NCBI GenBank assembly: GCA_030019395.1
Contig: JASEES010000001.1
Span: 1-64,000, forward strand
DNA length: 64,000 nt
From: Methanolinea sp.
GTDB lineage: Archaea; Halobacteriota; Methanomicrobia; Methanomicrobiales; Methanospirillaceae
Direction: 5' to 3'
Both the position numbers and the translations under genes were made by a program. Under the pieces are notes generated by a model that did no database searches, was not told the origin of the DNA, and was given only the letters and a program-made list of their open reading frames with translations. Shown one piece after another: positions 15,864 through 25,430 of this stretch (the first letter of the stretch is position 1; every line of letters begins with the position of its first letter).

Positions 15864-16655
15864 ATGATGACCCGGAAGTGTGCGGTCGCGGGTATGTTCT
15901 ACCCGAGGGACCCCGATCACCTCGAGCAGCTCCTGGAGAAGTTCTTCAGGAACAAGGACTCCGGCCTTGATGCACGGGGAATAGTCTCCCCCCATGCGGG
16001 CTATCCTTACTCGGGAGAAGTTTCCGCAGTCGCATACGGGGCTATCCCCTCCACTTTTTCCGGGACCTTCATCGTGATCGGCCCCAGCCACAGGGGTTTC
16101 TGTACATGTATTTCACTGGTCCCCTGGGAGACACCACTCGGTCTTGTGGATAACGATTCGCAGCTTGGGTCTCTACTCGGGGTCGAGGTCGACGAGGTCT
16201 CACACCAGTACCAGGAAAACTCCCTTGAAGTCCAGATCCCGTTCATCAAGTACCGGTTCCCCCGGGCACGGATCGTGCCTGTCCTGATGGGGGACCAGGA
16301 TCTGCAGTCAGCTGCCGATCTCGCGGAAAAAATCGTTGCAGGGATAAGGAAATCCGGCAGGTCAGATGTCCGGATCGTTGCCTCGAGCGATTTTTCCCAT
16401 TATGTCCCGAAGGCCACAGCAATCGAAAATGACCTCCATGCCATCGAGCCGCTTTTGACACTCGATGTGGAAGGGTTTTACCGCCGGTTGAGGGAAAGGC
16501 GGGTAAGTGCCTGCGGGTATGGACCAATAGCAACGATGTGCCTTGCATGCAGGAGTCTTGGTGCCAGGGAAGGGAAGCTGCTCCGTTATGCGACCAGTGG
16601 GGATGTAACCGGTGATCCGGAAGTGGTCGGTTATGCGGCCATCGCGGTGATGTAG
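15864..16655 (+). CDS. MEMO1-family protein (AmmeMemoRadiSam system protein B)
   Basis: Member of the MEMO1 family, related to class III extradiol dioxygenases. 263 aa: CAVAGMFYPRDPDHLEQLL, SPHAGYPYSGEVSAVAYGAI (conserved His), IGPSHRGF and VASSDFSHYVP. These supply the three His residues expected in the pocket, consistent with a metal site. It lies between uS2 and mevalonate kinase, where it is often found in archaea. The molecular function in archaea is not established. The start at 15864 (tandem ATGs) is preferred to a GTG at 15840 because GAGGGTAGATCC precedes it. Confidence 0.93.
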   Translation: MMTRKCAVAGMFYPRDPDHLEQLLEKFFRNKDSGLDARGIVSPHAGYPYSGEVSAVAYGAIPSTFSGTFIVIGPSHRGFCTCISLVPWETPLGLVDNDSQLGSLLGVEVDEVSHQYQENSLEVQIPFIKYRFPRARIVPVLMGDQDLQSAADLAEKIVAGIRKSGRSDVRIVASSDFSHYVPKATAIENDLHAIEPLLTLDVEGFYRRLRERRVSACGYGPIATMCLACRSLGAREGKLLRYATSGDVTGDPEVVGYAAIAVM

Positions 16656-16656
16656 G

Positions 16657-17526
16657 GTGGCGACCTGGAGTGCGCCAGGCAAGGTCTTTCTGTTTGGTGA
16701 ACATGCCGTCGTCTATGGAAAACCCGGAGTTGCAATGGCCATCCGTCCCCGGGTGTTCGTAACGGTGAGGAAAAGCAAAACGGCCCACCATGCACGTTCA
16801 CCGTACATCGACAGCTGCTTTGACGAGATGGGAGTCAGGGGAAGTGTATACGTCAATTCCCAGCTTCCCAGCTCTTCGGGGCTCGGGTCTTCGGCAGCCG
16901 TAACAGTGGCCACCCTTGCGGCAATAAACGATGAGTTTGGGAAGAACCTCACAATGGAAGAGATTGCGGCGATTGCATACAGGATAGAAAAAAAGGTCCA
17001 GAAGGGAAGGGCAAGCCCGACCGATACGAGCGTCTCAACGTTCGGCGGGATCGTCCTGATAACCGGGACCCAGCGGAGACGTCTCCCGCCGCAGAACCTC
17101 CCGCTCGTCATCGGGAATTCACTGGTTTCCCACAGCACTGCAAAGATGGTCGAAAAGGTTGCCGAGTTCAGGAAGAAGAACCCGGATATCTGTGACCCGG
17201 TTCTTGATGCCATCGGTGCGGTCTCTCTCTGTGCCATCCGGAACCTGAACAACAACCATGAACTCGGGAGACTGATGGATACGAACCATGCTCTCCTCGA
17301 AGCACTCGGTGCAGGTCACCCGGTTCTTTCAAGGCTCATCCTCGCTGCGCGGGCAGCGGGTGCGTATGGGGCAAAACTGACAGGAGCCGGGGGAGGAGGC
17401 TGCATGATCGCGATATGTCCAAAACACCTCAAGAGCAGGGTTGCGGGTGCCATCGAGGCATGCGATGCAAGGGCGTTGATCACTACCCTTGACACGGAAG
17501 GGGTCCGGAAGGAGAAGGATGCCTGA
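16657..17526 (+). CDS. mvk: Mevalonate kinase
   Basis: Phosphorylates mevalonate in isoprenoid lipid synthesis. 289-aa GHMP kinase: APGKVFLFGEHAVVYGKPGV at the start, the ATP loop LPSSSGLGSSAAVTVA, and the C-terminal motif KLTGAGGGGCMIAI. Starts at GTG (16657), one base after the MEMO stop. It overlaps the isopentenyl phosphate kinase start by 8 bases, so kinase genes are translated together. Confidence 0.96.
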   Translation: MATWSAPGKVFLFGEHAVVYGKPGVAMAIRPRVFVTVRKSKTAHHARSPYIDSCFDEMGVRGSVYVNSQLPSSSGLGSSAAVTVATLAAINDEFGKNLTMEEIAAIAYRIEKKVQKGRASPTDTSVSTFGGIVLITGTQRRRLPPQNLPLVIGNSLVSHSTAKMVEKVAEFRKKNPDICDPVLDAIGAVSLCAIRNLNNNHELGRLMDTNHALLEALGAGHPVLSRLILAARAAGAYGAKLTGAGGGGCMIAICPKHLKSRVAGAIEACDARALITTLDTEGVRKEKDA

Positions 17527-18292
17527 AAGAATTCTCCTCAAACTGGGCGGCAGCATTCTCACGGACAAGGGCCGTCAGGGCGTTGCTGACCTTGGACGTA
17601 TCCGGAGCATTGCAGGAGAGATCGCACGCCGTGATGGGAGTGATATCTGCATCGTCCATGGTGCCGGATCTTTCGGACACCCGGAGGCACACAGGTACGG
17701 CCTGGCAGGCGGGGAAAGGGGGGCTGACCTTGCAGAGGGGATTGCCCGCACCCATGCAGCTGTCTGTTCCCTCAATGCAATTCTCGTCAGCGCGTTGTTA
17801 GAATCAGGCATTGAAGCGGTTGGTATCCATCCGCTCGGCTCGGCCATTGCCCATGACGGCAGGCTTGTTGCGCTCGGGGAGAGACCGCTTCTGGCCCTTA
17901 TGGAAGCGGGAGTCACTCCCGTCCTCCACGGGGATGTTGTCATGGACGAGGCGAGAGGAGTCTCCATCGTCTCCGGCGACCAGATCGTGCGGTTTCTGGC
18001 GGAGCGGATACCCTTTACCCGCGTCGGACTGGCAACGGATGTCCCCGGTGTGCTCGATTCCGGCGGCACGGTCATCAGCAGGATCGGCCCGGAAAGCGGA
18101 CCTATGGTATCTGCAGGCAGTTCGGGACATACCGACGTCACAGGGGGCATGGCAGGAAAAGTACAGGAGCTTTTGGGACTTGCGAAATGCGGTGTTTCAT
18201 CAGACATATTCCATGTTTCGAGGCTCGGGGATTTTCTGGACGGAAGGCCTCACGGCGGGACAAGGATTACAGGAAGTAATACGAATGGATAA
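17519..18292 (+). CDS. ipk: Isopentenyl phosphate kinase
   Basis: Converts isopentenyl phosphate to IPP, the last step of the archaeal mevalonate variant. 257-aa amino acid kinase fold: ILLKLGGSILTDKGR, the signature IVHGAGSFGHPEAHRYGLAG with the substrate-binding His, HGDVVMDEARGVSIVSGDQI and VTGGMAGKVQEL. The ATG at 17519 follows GGAAGGAGAAGG and overlaps mvk; the frame is open upstream inside mvk. It overlaps fni by 8 bases. Confidence 0.96.
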   Translation: MPERILLKLGGSILTDKGRQGVADLGRIRSIAGEIARRDGSDICIVHGAGSFGHPEAHRYGLAGGERGADLAEGIARTHAAVCSLNAILVSALLESGIEAVGIHPLGSAIAHDGRLVALGERPLLALMEAGVTPVLHGDVVMDEARGVSIVSGDQIVRFLAERIPFTRVGLATDVPGVLDSGGTVISRIGPESGPMVSAGSSGHTDVTGGMAGKVQELLGLAKCGVSSDIFHVSRLGDFLDGRPHGGTRITGSNTNG

Positions 18293-19361
18293 GAAACGAT
18301 TCACATCCGGAAGGAAGTTGGACCACCTGCGCATTTGTGCAGAGGAAGAGATCGAGAGGGGTTTTTCGGGTTTTTCAGACATCAGGCTCGTTCACTCGGC
18401 ACTCCCGGAATGCGACCTCTCCCGGATAGACCTCTCCACCCGGTTCCTCGGAAGGAAGCTCTCTTCGCCTCTCTTCATTGCTGCAATGACGGGAGGACAC
18501 CCTGACACGACCGAGGTGAACGTCAGGCTCGCGCGGGCGGCAGAGCGGTACGGTATCGGGATGTGCGTGGGCTCGCAAAGGGCAGCCCTCGAAGATCCCG
18601 CGCTCGAAGAGAGCTTCCGGGTCGTCCGTAGGGAAGCACCCGGGGCATTTCTCGTTGCAAACCTCGGGATTGTACAGCTGCGTGAACACGGCCCGGATTG
18701 GGCAGGGAGAGCCATCGACATGATCGGTGCGGATGCCATAGCCATCCACCTCAACTTCCTGCAGGAAGCTATCCAGCCCGAAGGCGACCATGACGCTACC
18801 GGGTGTACAGAGGCCCTTGCCAGGTTCTGCAGGGAGAGTCCCGTCCCCGTCATTGTCAAGGAGACCGGGAGCGGGATATCCAGGGAGACGGCGGAGGCCT
18901 GCTGGGGAGCGGGAGTGCGTGCAATCGACACCGGGGGCTGGGGAGGTACCTCGTGGGCGGCCATCGAGTCATTCCGGGCAGGGAAGTCCCGCGGGAAAAA
19001 AAATGCTGACCTTTTTGCCCTTGGCACACTCTTTCAGGAATGGGGAATTCCGACTGCAGTGAGCCTCGTGGAAGTCGTGGGTACGGGCGGCCCTGTCATT
19101 GCAACGGGCGGCATCAGGACGGGGCTCGACATGGCAAAAGCACTCGCTCTCGGTGCAGACCTCTGTGGACTGGCACTTCCCCTGCTCCGCCCGGCAATGG
19201 AAAGCGAGGAGGCCCTGTTCTCCCGGATAGAGGAGCTGAACAGGGAGCTGCAGACCGCTATGTTCCTGTGCGGGGCTAAAAAGACCAGAGACATGAAACG
19301 GACCCGGGTGTATATCACGGGGAAGACCCGGGAAATGATTGGAAAGATAAAAGGAGGATAA
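18285..19361 (+). CDS. fni: Type 2 isopentenyl-diphosphate delta-isomerase
   Basis: FMN/NADPH-dependent isomerase interconverting IPP and DMAPP. 358-aa TIM barrel: SPLFIAAMTGGHPDTTEVN, RYGIGMCVGSQRAAL, FLVANLGIVQL, IHLNFLQEAIQPEGD, VKETGSGIS, DTGGWGGTSWAAIE and TGGIRTGLDMAKALALGAD. These are the family's FMN and phosphate motifs. The ATG at 18285 overlaps ipk by 8 bases; the frame is open far upstream, but only as an out-of-frame shadow of ipk. Confidence 0.96.
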   Translation: MDKKRFTSGRKLDHLRICAEEEIERGFSGFSDIRLVHSALPECDLSRIDLSTRFLGRKLSSPLFIAAMTGGHPDTTEVNVRLARAAERYGIGMCVGSQRAALEDPALEESFRVVRREAPGAFLVANLGIVQLREHGPDWAGRAIDMIGADAIAIHLNFLQEAIQPEGDHDATGCTEALARFCRESPVPVIVKETGSGISRETAEACWGAGVRAIDTGGWGGTSWAAIESFRAGKSRGKKNADLFALGTLFQEWGIPTAVSLVEVVGTGGPVIATGGIRTGLDMAKALALGADLCGLALPLLRPAMESEEALFSRIEELNRELQTAMFLCGAKKTRDMKRTRVYITGKTREMIGKIKGG

Positions 19362-19365
19362 TTGA

Positions 19366-20703
19366 ATGGATATTGAGGTAATCGCGGTTGGCGGGTACGA
19401 TGAAGTGGGTAGAAATATGACCGCCGTCCGCTGCGGAAAAGAGATAGTCATTTTCGATATGGGTCTGCGCCTGGATCAGGTGATGATCCACGAGGAGGCC
19501 GAGGTGGAAAACATGCATTCCCTCGACCTCATCCAGATGAAGGCGATACCGGACGACACGATGATGAATTCCGTCGAGGGGACGGTAAAAGCAATCATCT
19601 GCTCCCATGGCCACCTGGACCACATCGGGGCCATTCCGAAACTTGCCCACCGGTACAATGCCCCGATCATCGGGACACCGTATACTATCGAACTGATACG
19701 CCAGCAAATCGCTGGAGAACAGAAATTCGGAGTCAATAACAAGCTTTTTGCACTCAAGACGGGCCAGAAATACACCCTGTCCCAGAACCTGGCACTCGAA
19801 TTCATACGGATGCAGCACAGTATCATCGATACTGCAACGGTTGTCCTTCATACGCCGAAGGGGGCAATCGTGTATGCCTGTGATTACAAGCTGGACAGGA
19901 CCCCCGTTATCGGGGAACCACCTGACTTTGCACGCCTGCGCCAGATCGGAAAGGAAGGAGTCCTCGGCCTGATCGTGGAATGCACGTATATTGACAACCG
20001 GGGGAGGGCGCCGAGCGAAAGGATAGCAAGGGACATTGTCAGGGACACCATTACGAGCTACGAGGATGACAAGTCAGCAATCATTGTCTCGACCTTCTCC
20101 TCGCACATTGCCCGGGTCAAGACCATTGCGGAATGTGCCCACGAGATCGGGAGAAAGCCAGTCCTTCTCGGCCGTTCCATGGAGAAGTACGCGTCCACGG
20201 CCGAGCAGATGAAACTGGTCGCGTTTCCCCAGACGATGAGCATGTTTGGGAACAGGAGGACGGTTGACCGCACTCTCAGGCGCATGATGAAGGCAGGCAA
20301 GGAGAAATTCCTTCCGATAATAACGGGGCACCAGGGAGAACCCGGGTCCATCCTGACGAGGATAGCACTCGGTGATACACCGTACAAGATCGAGAAGGGA
20401 GACAAGGTCATCTTCAGTGCAAAGATCATCCCGAACCCGATGAACATCGGCCAGAGGTACATGGTTGAAGCCCGCCTCAATATGTCGGGTGCACGGATTT
20501 TCCCGGACCTCCACGTGAGCGGACACGCCTACAGGGAAGACCATTACGAGTTCGTTCATATGTTGAACCCGCAGCATGTCATCCCTGCACATGGTAACAT
20601 CCGCATGTCATCAGGGTATGCAGAGTTCTCGGAGTCACTGGGGTACACCCTCCATAAAGATGTGCACATCCTGTCAAACGGTCACCGTGTAAAACTGGAT
20701 TGA
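19366..20703 (+). CDS. rnj: RNase J-family beta-CASP ribonuclease
   Basis: Metallo-beta-lactamase/beta-CASP nuclease, a 5'-3' exoribonuclease in archaea. 445 aa: GGYDEVGRNMTAV, the metal motif SHGHLDHIGAIPKL, a second His in MQHSIIDTA, ACDYKLDR, IVSTFSSHIARVKTI and HVSGHAYREDH, then AHGNIRMSSGYAE. No N-terminal KH domains, which separates it from aCPSF1. The gene starts 4 bases after fni and is commonly found in this isoprenoid cluster. Confidence 0.94.
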   Translation: MDIEVIAVGGYDEVGRNMTAVRCGKEIVIFDMGLRLDQVMIHEEAEVENMHSLDLIQMKAIPDDTMMNSVEGTVKAIICSHGHLDHIGAIPKLAHRYNAPIIGTPYTIELIRQQIAGEQKFGVNNKLFALKTGQKYTLSQNLALEFIRMQHSIIDTATVVLHTPKGAIVYACDYKLDRTPVIGEPPDFARLRQIGKEGVLGLIVECTYIDNRGRAPSERIARDIVRDTITSYEDDKSAIIVSTFSSHIARVKTIAECAHEIGRKPVLLGRSMEKYASTAEQMKLVAFPQTMSMFGNRRTVDRTLRRMMKAGKEKFLPIITGHQGEPGSILTRIALGDTPYKIEKGDKVIFSAKIIPNPMNIGQRYMVEARLNMSGARIFPDLHVSGHAYREDHYEFVHMLNPQHVIPAHGNIRMSSGYAEFSESLGYTLHKDVHILSNGHRVKLD

Positions 20704-20729
20704 AAAGAGAAAGGTGAGAGGAGGAGGAG

Positions 20730-21692
20730 ATGGAATTAAAACAGTACCTGGAACAGACAGCAAACCAGGTGGATGCACTCATTTACCGGTATTTTGGGTC
20801 TGCATGTGACGATCTCGGGCGGGCAAGTGCCCACCTGCTGCTCGCGGGAGGAAAGAGGCTGCGCCCTGCACTGCTCCTGCTTGCAGCGGATGCAGTCAAC
20901 AGGGGAAGCTCATCAGACGTGATGCCTGCGGCCCTTGCACTGGAACTGACACACAGTTTCACCCTCATCCATGACGACATCATGGACGGTGACACGGTGC
21001 GTCGCGGGGTTCCGACAGTGCATACCCGGTGGGATGAACCAACAGCAATTCTTGCCGGCGATGTGCTTTTTGCGACAGCATTCGAGTTCATATGCCTTGC
21101 CGATGTTCCCGACAACGCAAAGGTGCGCGCGACATCCCTCCTCGCAAGGACATGTGTCGAGATATGCGAAGGTCAGCACCTCGATATGTCCTTTGAAAAA
21201 CGGGACGATGTATCCGAGGGTGAATATTTCAAGATGGTCGAGAAGAAGACCGGGGCGCTGTATGCAGCTGCAGCCGGGATAGGGAGCATCCTTGCGAGCG
21301 GCAACCCCAGTTTTACCGAGGCCCTCTACCACTTCGGGCAGGGAATAGGGATGGCATTCCAGATACAGGATGACTTAATCGATCTCCTTGCGCCTCCCGA
21401 GGTGAGTGGCAAAGACCAGGGATCCGATATCAGGGAAGGAAAAAAGACACTCGTTTACCTGAAAGCAAGGGAAAAAGGCCTTGATCTCGCGCAGTACCGC
21501 GGCGATATATCGCCTGATCAGATCCGCGGGATAGTTGCGAAGCTCGAGGAACTCGGTGTCATTGCAGAGGTCCGGCAGACTGCCGAAGACCTCGTCAGGA
21601 CAGGTATCCAGCGGATATCGATTCTCCCGGACAGCGAGGAGAAAGATCTCCTGGTACAGATGGGTGAACACTTCATCAGGCGGAGTTACTGA
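20730..21692 (+). CDS. idsA: Short-chain polyprenyl diphosphate synthase (GGPP/FPP synthase)
   Basis: Builds the C15/C20 chains of archaeal ether lipids from IPP and DMAPP. 320 aa with the first aspartate-rich motif HDDIMDGDTVRRG, preceded by LLAGGKRLRPALLLLA, and the second motif FQIQDDLIDLLAP, then GKKTLVYLKA. The DDxxD without the two-residue insertion fits the archaeal type. A clear Shine-Dalgarno (GAGGAGGAG) precedes the ATG. Confidence 0.95.
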   Translation: MELKQYLEQTANQVDALIYRYFGSACDDLGRASAHLLLAGGKRLRPALLLLAADAVNRGSSSDVMPAALALELTHSFTLIHDDIMDGDTVRRGVPTVHTRWDEPTAILAGDVLFATAFEFICLADVPDNAKVRATSLLARTCVEICEGQHLDMSFEKRDDVSEGEYFKMVEKKTGALYAAAAGIGSILASGNPSFTEALYHFGQGIGMAFQIQDDLIDLLAPPEVSGKDQGSDIREGKKTLVYLKAREKGLDLAQYRGDISPDQIRGIVAKLEELGVIAEVRQTAEDLVRTGIQRISILPDSEEKDLLVQMGEHFIRRSY

Positions 21693-21696
21693 AAAA

Positions 21697-23400
21697 ATGG
21701 AAGGCCCCGCAGGGGAAGACCCCTTGAAAAAGGCACTGTTTCTCTTTGCCCTCCAGAATGCCGTCAGGTACAAAAGCGTTCCGAGACCGGGGACAGTTAT
21801 CGGCATGGTCATGGGGAAACATCCCGAGTTCAGGGAAAGGGCCAGGGATGCGGCAGTTCTCGTGAAGGAAGCTATCAGCGAGGTCTCTTCCCTGTCCCAC
21901 GCCCGCCGGGAAGAGCTCCTCCAGACCCTTGATCCGGCACTGGCCGAAGACCTTGAGCGTCCCCGGGACCATCTCCGGGGCCTCCCTGCACTCGAGAAGG
22001 CGGAAGGAGGCGTGGTGATGAGGTTTGCCCCCAATCCCAGCGGGCCGCTCCACCTGGGCCATGCCCGTGCAGCCCTCCTCAACGACGCTTACGTGAGGCG
22101 CTACGGGGGAAAATACATCCTGAGGATCGAGGACACCGACCCCAAGAGGGTCGATCCTGCTGCATACACCATGGTCAGGGAGGACGCCGAGTGGCTTGGC
22201 CTTGCCATCAGCGACATTGTCTACCAGAGTGACAGGCTCGATATTTACTATGAATATGCCAAAAAGCTCATCGAGAGGGGCGGGGCTTACGTGTGCACCT
22301 GCGATTCGGAACGCTTCAGGGAACTCAAAATGGCAAAAAAACCCTGCCCCTGCAGAGGAATGGCTCTTGAAGAGAGCCTCGATGCTTTCTCCAGGATGCT
22401 TGAAGGCGGGTATGGTGAGGGAGAGGCAACACTGCGGGTCAGGACGGACCTGTCCCATCCCGATCCTGCGATGCGTGATTTTCCTGCAATCCGTATCCTG
22501 AAAAGTCCGCCGCATCCCCGCAAGGAGGCGTGCGTATATCCCCTCATGAACTTTTCAGTGGCTGTCGACGACCACCTCCTCGGGATCACCCACGTAATTC
22601 GGGGCAAGGATCATATCGCAAACACGCGGAGGCAGAAGTACATCTTCGATTACTTCGGGTGGGAGCCGCCCGTTTACCGTCACTATGGAAGGATGGGAAT
22701 CGAAGGGGTAGTCCTCTCGACCTCCCAGATGAGGGCAGGGATAACCTCGGGTGAATACTCCGGCTGGGACGACATTCGCCTGGGAACATTGCGGGCGATA
22801 GCGAGGCGGGGAATCTCTCCACAGGCTGTGAGGGAGGCAGTCATTGAAATCGGAATCGGCGAGACAGACATCTCGTTCTCGTGGGAAAACCTGTATGCGC
22901 ATAACAGGGCGGTTGTGGATCCGGTTGCCAACAGGTACTTCTTCGTTCCCGACCCCGTCGAGGTGACGATAGAGGGCGCACCCAGCCAGACAGCGCACGC
23001 CCTCCTGCACCCGGCGAACCCGGAGAAGGGGACAAGGGAGCTCCATTTTACCGGAAAGGCCCTCGTTCCCCGTGACGAGTTACAGGGAGAAGGCGGGATG
23101 GTGCGGCTCAAGGACCTCTTCAACGTCGAGGTGGTGACGGGGGGAGAGTCACCCGTGTGCCGGTACGCAGGGGAATCGCTTTCCGAAGCCCGCGCGAGGA
23201 AAGCGCCCATCATCCAGTGGCTTCCTCCCGACGAATGCGTGCCTGCAACCCTCCTGACACCCGGGGGGACGATAAAAGGAGTGTGCGAGAGGCTTGTTGC
23301 AGGAGAAGCAGGTGCCGTCGTCCAGTTCGAGCGTATCGGTTTTGCACGGATCGACGCGGTGACCGGCGAGGGGATAACCGCGTACTTTGCGCACCGCTAG
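21697..23400 (+). CDS. gltX: Glutamyl-tRNA synthetase (archaeal type)
   Basis: Charges tRNA-Glu. 567 aa. The class I HIGH element is GPLHLGHARAALLNDAY and the KMSKS equivalent is LSTSQMRAG. An N-terminal extension of about 100 residues and a C-terminal beta-barrel anticodon domain match the archaeal/eukaryotic GluRS. The start at 21697 lies 4 bases after idsA; the frame is open back to 21535 inside idsA and is not used. Confidence 0.96.
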   Translation: MEGPAGEDPLKKALFLFALQNAVRYKSVPRPGTVIGMVMGKHPEFRERARDAAVLVKEAISEVSSLSHARREELLQTLDPALAEDLERPRDHLRGLPALEKAEGGVVMRFAPNPSGPLHLGHARAALLNDAYVRRYGGKYILRIEDTDPKRVDPAAYTMVREDAEWLGLAISDIVYQSDRLDIYYEYAKKLIERGGAYVCTCDSERFRELKMAKKPCPCRGMALEESLDAFSRMLEGGYGEGEATLRVRTDLSHPDPAMRDFPAIRILKSPPHPRKEACVYPLMNFSVAVDDHLLGITHVIRGKDHIANTRRQKYIFDYFGWEPPVYRHYGRMGIEGVVLSTSQMRAGITSGEYSGWDDIRLGTLRAIARRGISPQAVREAVIEIGIGETDISFSWENLYAHNRAVVDPVANRYFFVPDPVEVTIEGAPSQTAHALLHPANPEKGTRELHFTGKALVPRDELQGEGGMVRLKDLFNVEVVTGGESPVCRYAGESLSEARARKAPIIQWLPPDECVPATLLTPGGTIKGVCERLVAGEAGAVVQFERIGFARIDAVTGEGITAYFAHR

Positions 23401-23443
23401 GGAGACGGATAACAGGAAAAGGGGCCCACAGGGAAGAGAGAGA

Positions 23444-25099
23444 ATGGTCTTAAAATTCAGGCGTTACTGGCAGATTGCAGACGTTCTCTTCAAGTACGGG
23501 TTTGGTATCATCATCCAGCGGTTGTTTCCCGGTGTGCACATGTTCCGGTTCTGCAGGACCTGCCCCGTTGAATCGGCGGCAAACGAGTACCAGCGCATGA
23601 GGATGGCAATCGAGGAACTGGGCCCGACCTTCATCAAGTTCGGCCAGATCATGAGTACCCGCCAGGACATCCTGCCCCCTCCCCTGATCCAGGAGTTAAA
23701 AAAACTCCAGGACCAGACCGCACCCCTGCCTTTTGAAGAGATTCGTGCGGTCATCAGGGATGAACTGCCCGGGTACGAGGACTTTTTTGACGGCATAGAG
23801 GAGGAACCCCTTGGATCTGCATCGATTGCCCAGGTCCACAGGGCCCGCCTGAAAGACGGGACGCCCGTCGTCCTGAAAGTCCAGAGACCAGGAATAGAGT
23901 CCATTATCGAGACGGACATCCTCATCCTCGAATCTTTTGCGCGCCGTGCGGAGCGGGCCTTTCCCGAGTGGAAGGTCTACAATCCCCGGGGACTTGTCAA
24001 GGACTTTGCCAACCAGATCCGCAAGGAACTTGACTTCATCAGGGATGGAACGAATGCAGACATGCTCCGGAACAACATGAAATCTCTCCGGGGTGTGAAG
24101 GTCCCAAAGATTTACTGGGAGTTCAGCCGGAGAAGGCTGCTTGTCATGGAATATATCGACGGGATCAGGGTTGACAACGTGCCTGCGATCCTCGATTTCG
24201 GGCTTAATCCTAAAAGGATTGCGCAGAACGGCTTTATTGCCTATATGACCCAGATATTCGGGGACGGGTTTTTCCATGGTGATCCCCATCCCGGCAACCT
24301 TCTCGTAACCCGGGACGGCGAACTCGTTTTTCTCGATTTTGGAATCGTCGGGGTCATCCGGCCGGAAAGGAGGTTCTGGTTCGTCCAGCTCATCAACGGC
24401 ATGGTCGCCCGGGATGCCGGACTGATGGTCAAGGCTCTCGAAGGCCTCTCTGTCAGGATCCCGGAGCAGTCGAGGGAGGATCTCCGCGACGAAATATACA
24501 GTGCACTGCTGGAAGCAGAGGGAACAACGATCGGCCAGTTCAACTTCAGCGGGATGACGAATGCATTCACGACGATCCTGCGCGATTACCGGATCCGGGT
24601 CCCCGTTAACCTCATGCTGATGCTGAAGGTCATCGTCATGGTCCTTGACGTCGGAGTCACACTCGACCCCGACTTTCGTTTCAGGGAAGAGGCGGAAAAG
24701 TTCATGGCCCAGTACAGCAGGCGCGAGTCCCTCATCGAGCAGATTGCGACGCGGGCAAGGGGATCGACCATCGAGACGCTGGATGGTCTCCTGGACATGC
24801 CCCGGAACGTGAACCAGATGCTCAAGCAGCTCTCGACGGGAACCATCAGGATCGACATAGTCGATACCGATATCAGGAGGCTCCAGCTGTCCCTCGACCG
24901 GACGAGCAACAAGGTCCTGATAGGACTGATCGTCTCCGGGATGGTTATCGGGTCATCGTTTATCCTCAGGGAGTCCCAGATCCAGCTCCCGCAACTGGTC
25001 TACTACATGGCGATACTCTCGTACCTGGTCGCCATCGTGATTGGGTTCTATGCGATCTACCGGGTCCTCGCCCCGGGGGGATACGAGGACGAGAAATGA
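23444..25099 (+). CDS. UbiB/ABC1-family atypical protein kinase
   Basis: 551 aa. Hallmarks are [20 protein letters not shown] (KxGQ motif), [17 protein letters not shown] (the Ala-rich loop that replaces the P-loop), VVLKVQRPG (Lys), [11 protein letters not shown] (catalytic Asp/Asn) and FLDFGIVG. The C-terminus has two membrane helices ([18 protein letters not shown] and [18 protein letters not shown]). Known members support isoprenoid-quinone or lipid metabolism. Most methanogens of this group lack quinones, so here the role is unknown, though it follows isoprenoid genes. ATG at 23444 chosen after GGAAGAGAGAGA. Confidence 0.92.
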   Translation: MVLKFRRYWQIADVLFKYGFGIIIQRLFPGVHMFRFCRTCPVESAANEYQRMRMAIEELGPTFIKFGQIMSTRQDILPPPLIQELKKLQDQTAPLPFEEIRAVIRDELPGYEDFFDGIEEEPLGSASIAQVHRARLKDGTPVVLKVQRPGIESIIETDILILESFARRAERAFPEWKVYNPRGLVKDFANQIRKELDFIRDGTNADMLRNNMKSLRGVKVPKIYWEFSRRRLLVMEYIDGIRVDNVPAILDFGLNPKRIAQNGFIAYMTQIFGDGFFHGDPHPGNLLVTRDGELVFLDFGIVGVIRPERRFWFVQLINGMVARDAGLMVKALEGLSVRIPEQSREDLRDEIYSALLEAEGTTIGQFNFSGMTNAFTTILRDYRIRVPVNLMLMLKVIVMVLDVGVTLDPDFRFREEAEKFMAQYSRRESLIEQIATRARGSTIETLDGLLDMPRNVNQMLKQLSTGTIRIDIVDTDIRRLQLSLDRTSNKVLIGLIVSGMVIGSSFILRESQIQLPQLVYYMAILSYLVAIVIGFYAIYRVLAPGGYEDEK

Positions 25100-25103
25100 G
25101 TTT

Positions 25104-25430
25104 TTACGGGGTGTTTGTCTTCCCGGTATCCGGGGTATCAAAATAGAGCTGGCAGTGACAACTTCCCCGTTCTTTAATCTCGTCCCCGTGAAAGACACAG
25201 GGGCATATGATATCCCTGTCCTTTTCAGGGTCTCCTGAACGCAAGCGGCAGGGGCAGTACTTCTCCCCGTACTTCTTCCTGTTCCGGGCGAGGCCGCGGA
25301 TCACGACCATCAGGCGCTTTTCGTCAGGGTTGAGGGTCCAATGGTGGATTCGTGCATATTCACGGGCCCACGCAAGGATCTCCCTCTCGTCCTCCGCGGA
25401 TAGGACATTTTTTAATCCTTCTTCATTCAT
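25104..25430 (-). CDS. Ferredoxin:thioredoxin reductase catalytic subunit-like protein
   Basis: 108 aa with the full FTR-beta cysteine set: CPCRLRSG, then CPCVFH, then CHCQLYF. These ligate a 4Fe-4S cluster next to a redox disulfide and pass electrons from ferredoxin to thioredoxin. No variable (alpha) subunit gene is nearby, as usual in methanogens. Its ATG overlaps the purQ stop by 4 bases (ATGA), tying it to purine synthesis. It converges with the UbiB-like gene, the stops being 4 bases apart. Confidence 0.92.
   Translation of the reverse strand: MNEEGLKNVLSAEDEREILAWAREYARIHHWTLNPDEKRLMVVIRGLARNRKKYGEKYCPCRLRSGDPEKDRDIICPCVFHGDEIKERGSCHCQLYFDTPDTGKTNTP

Noticed and set aside
21676-22515. 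279-codon minus-strand frame opposite gltX
   Set aside because: No recognisable motif, and gltX on the plus strand has full family signatures.
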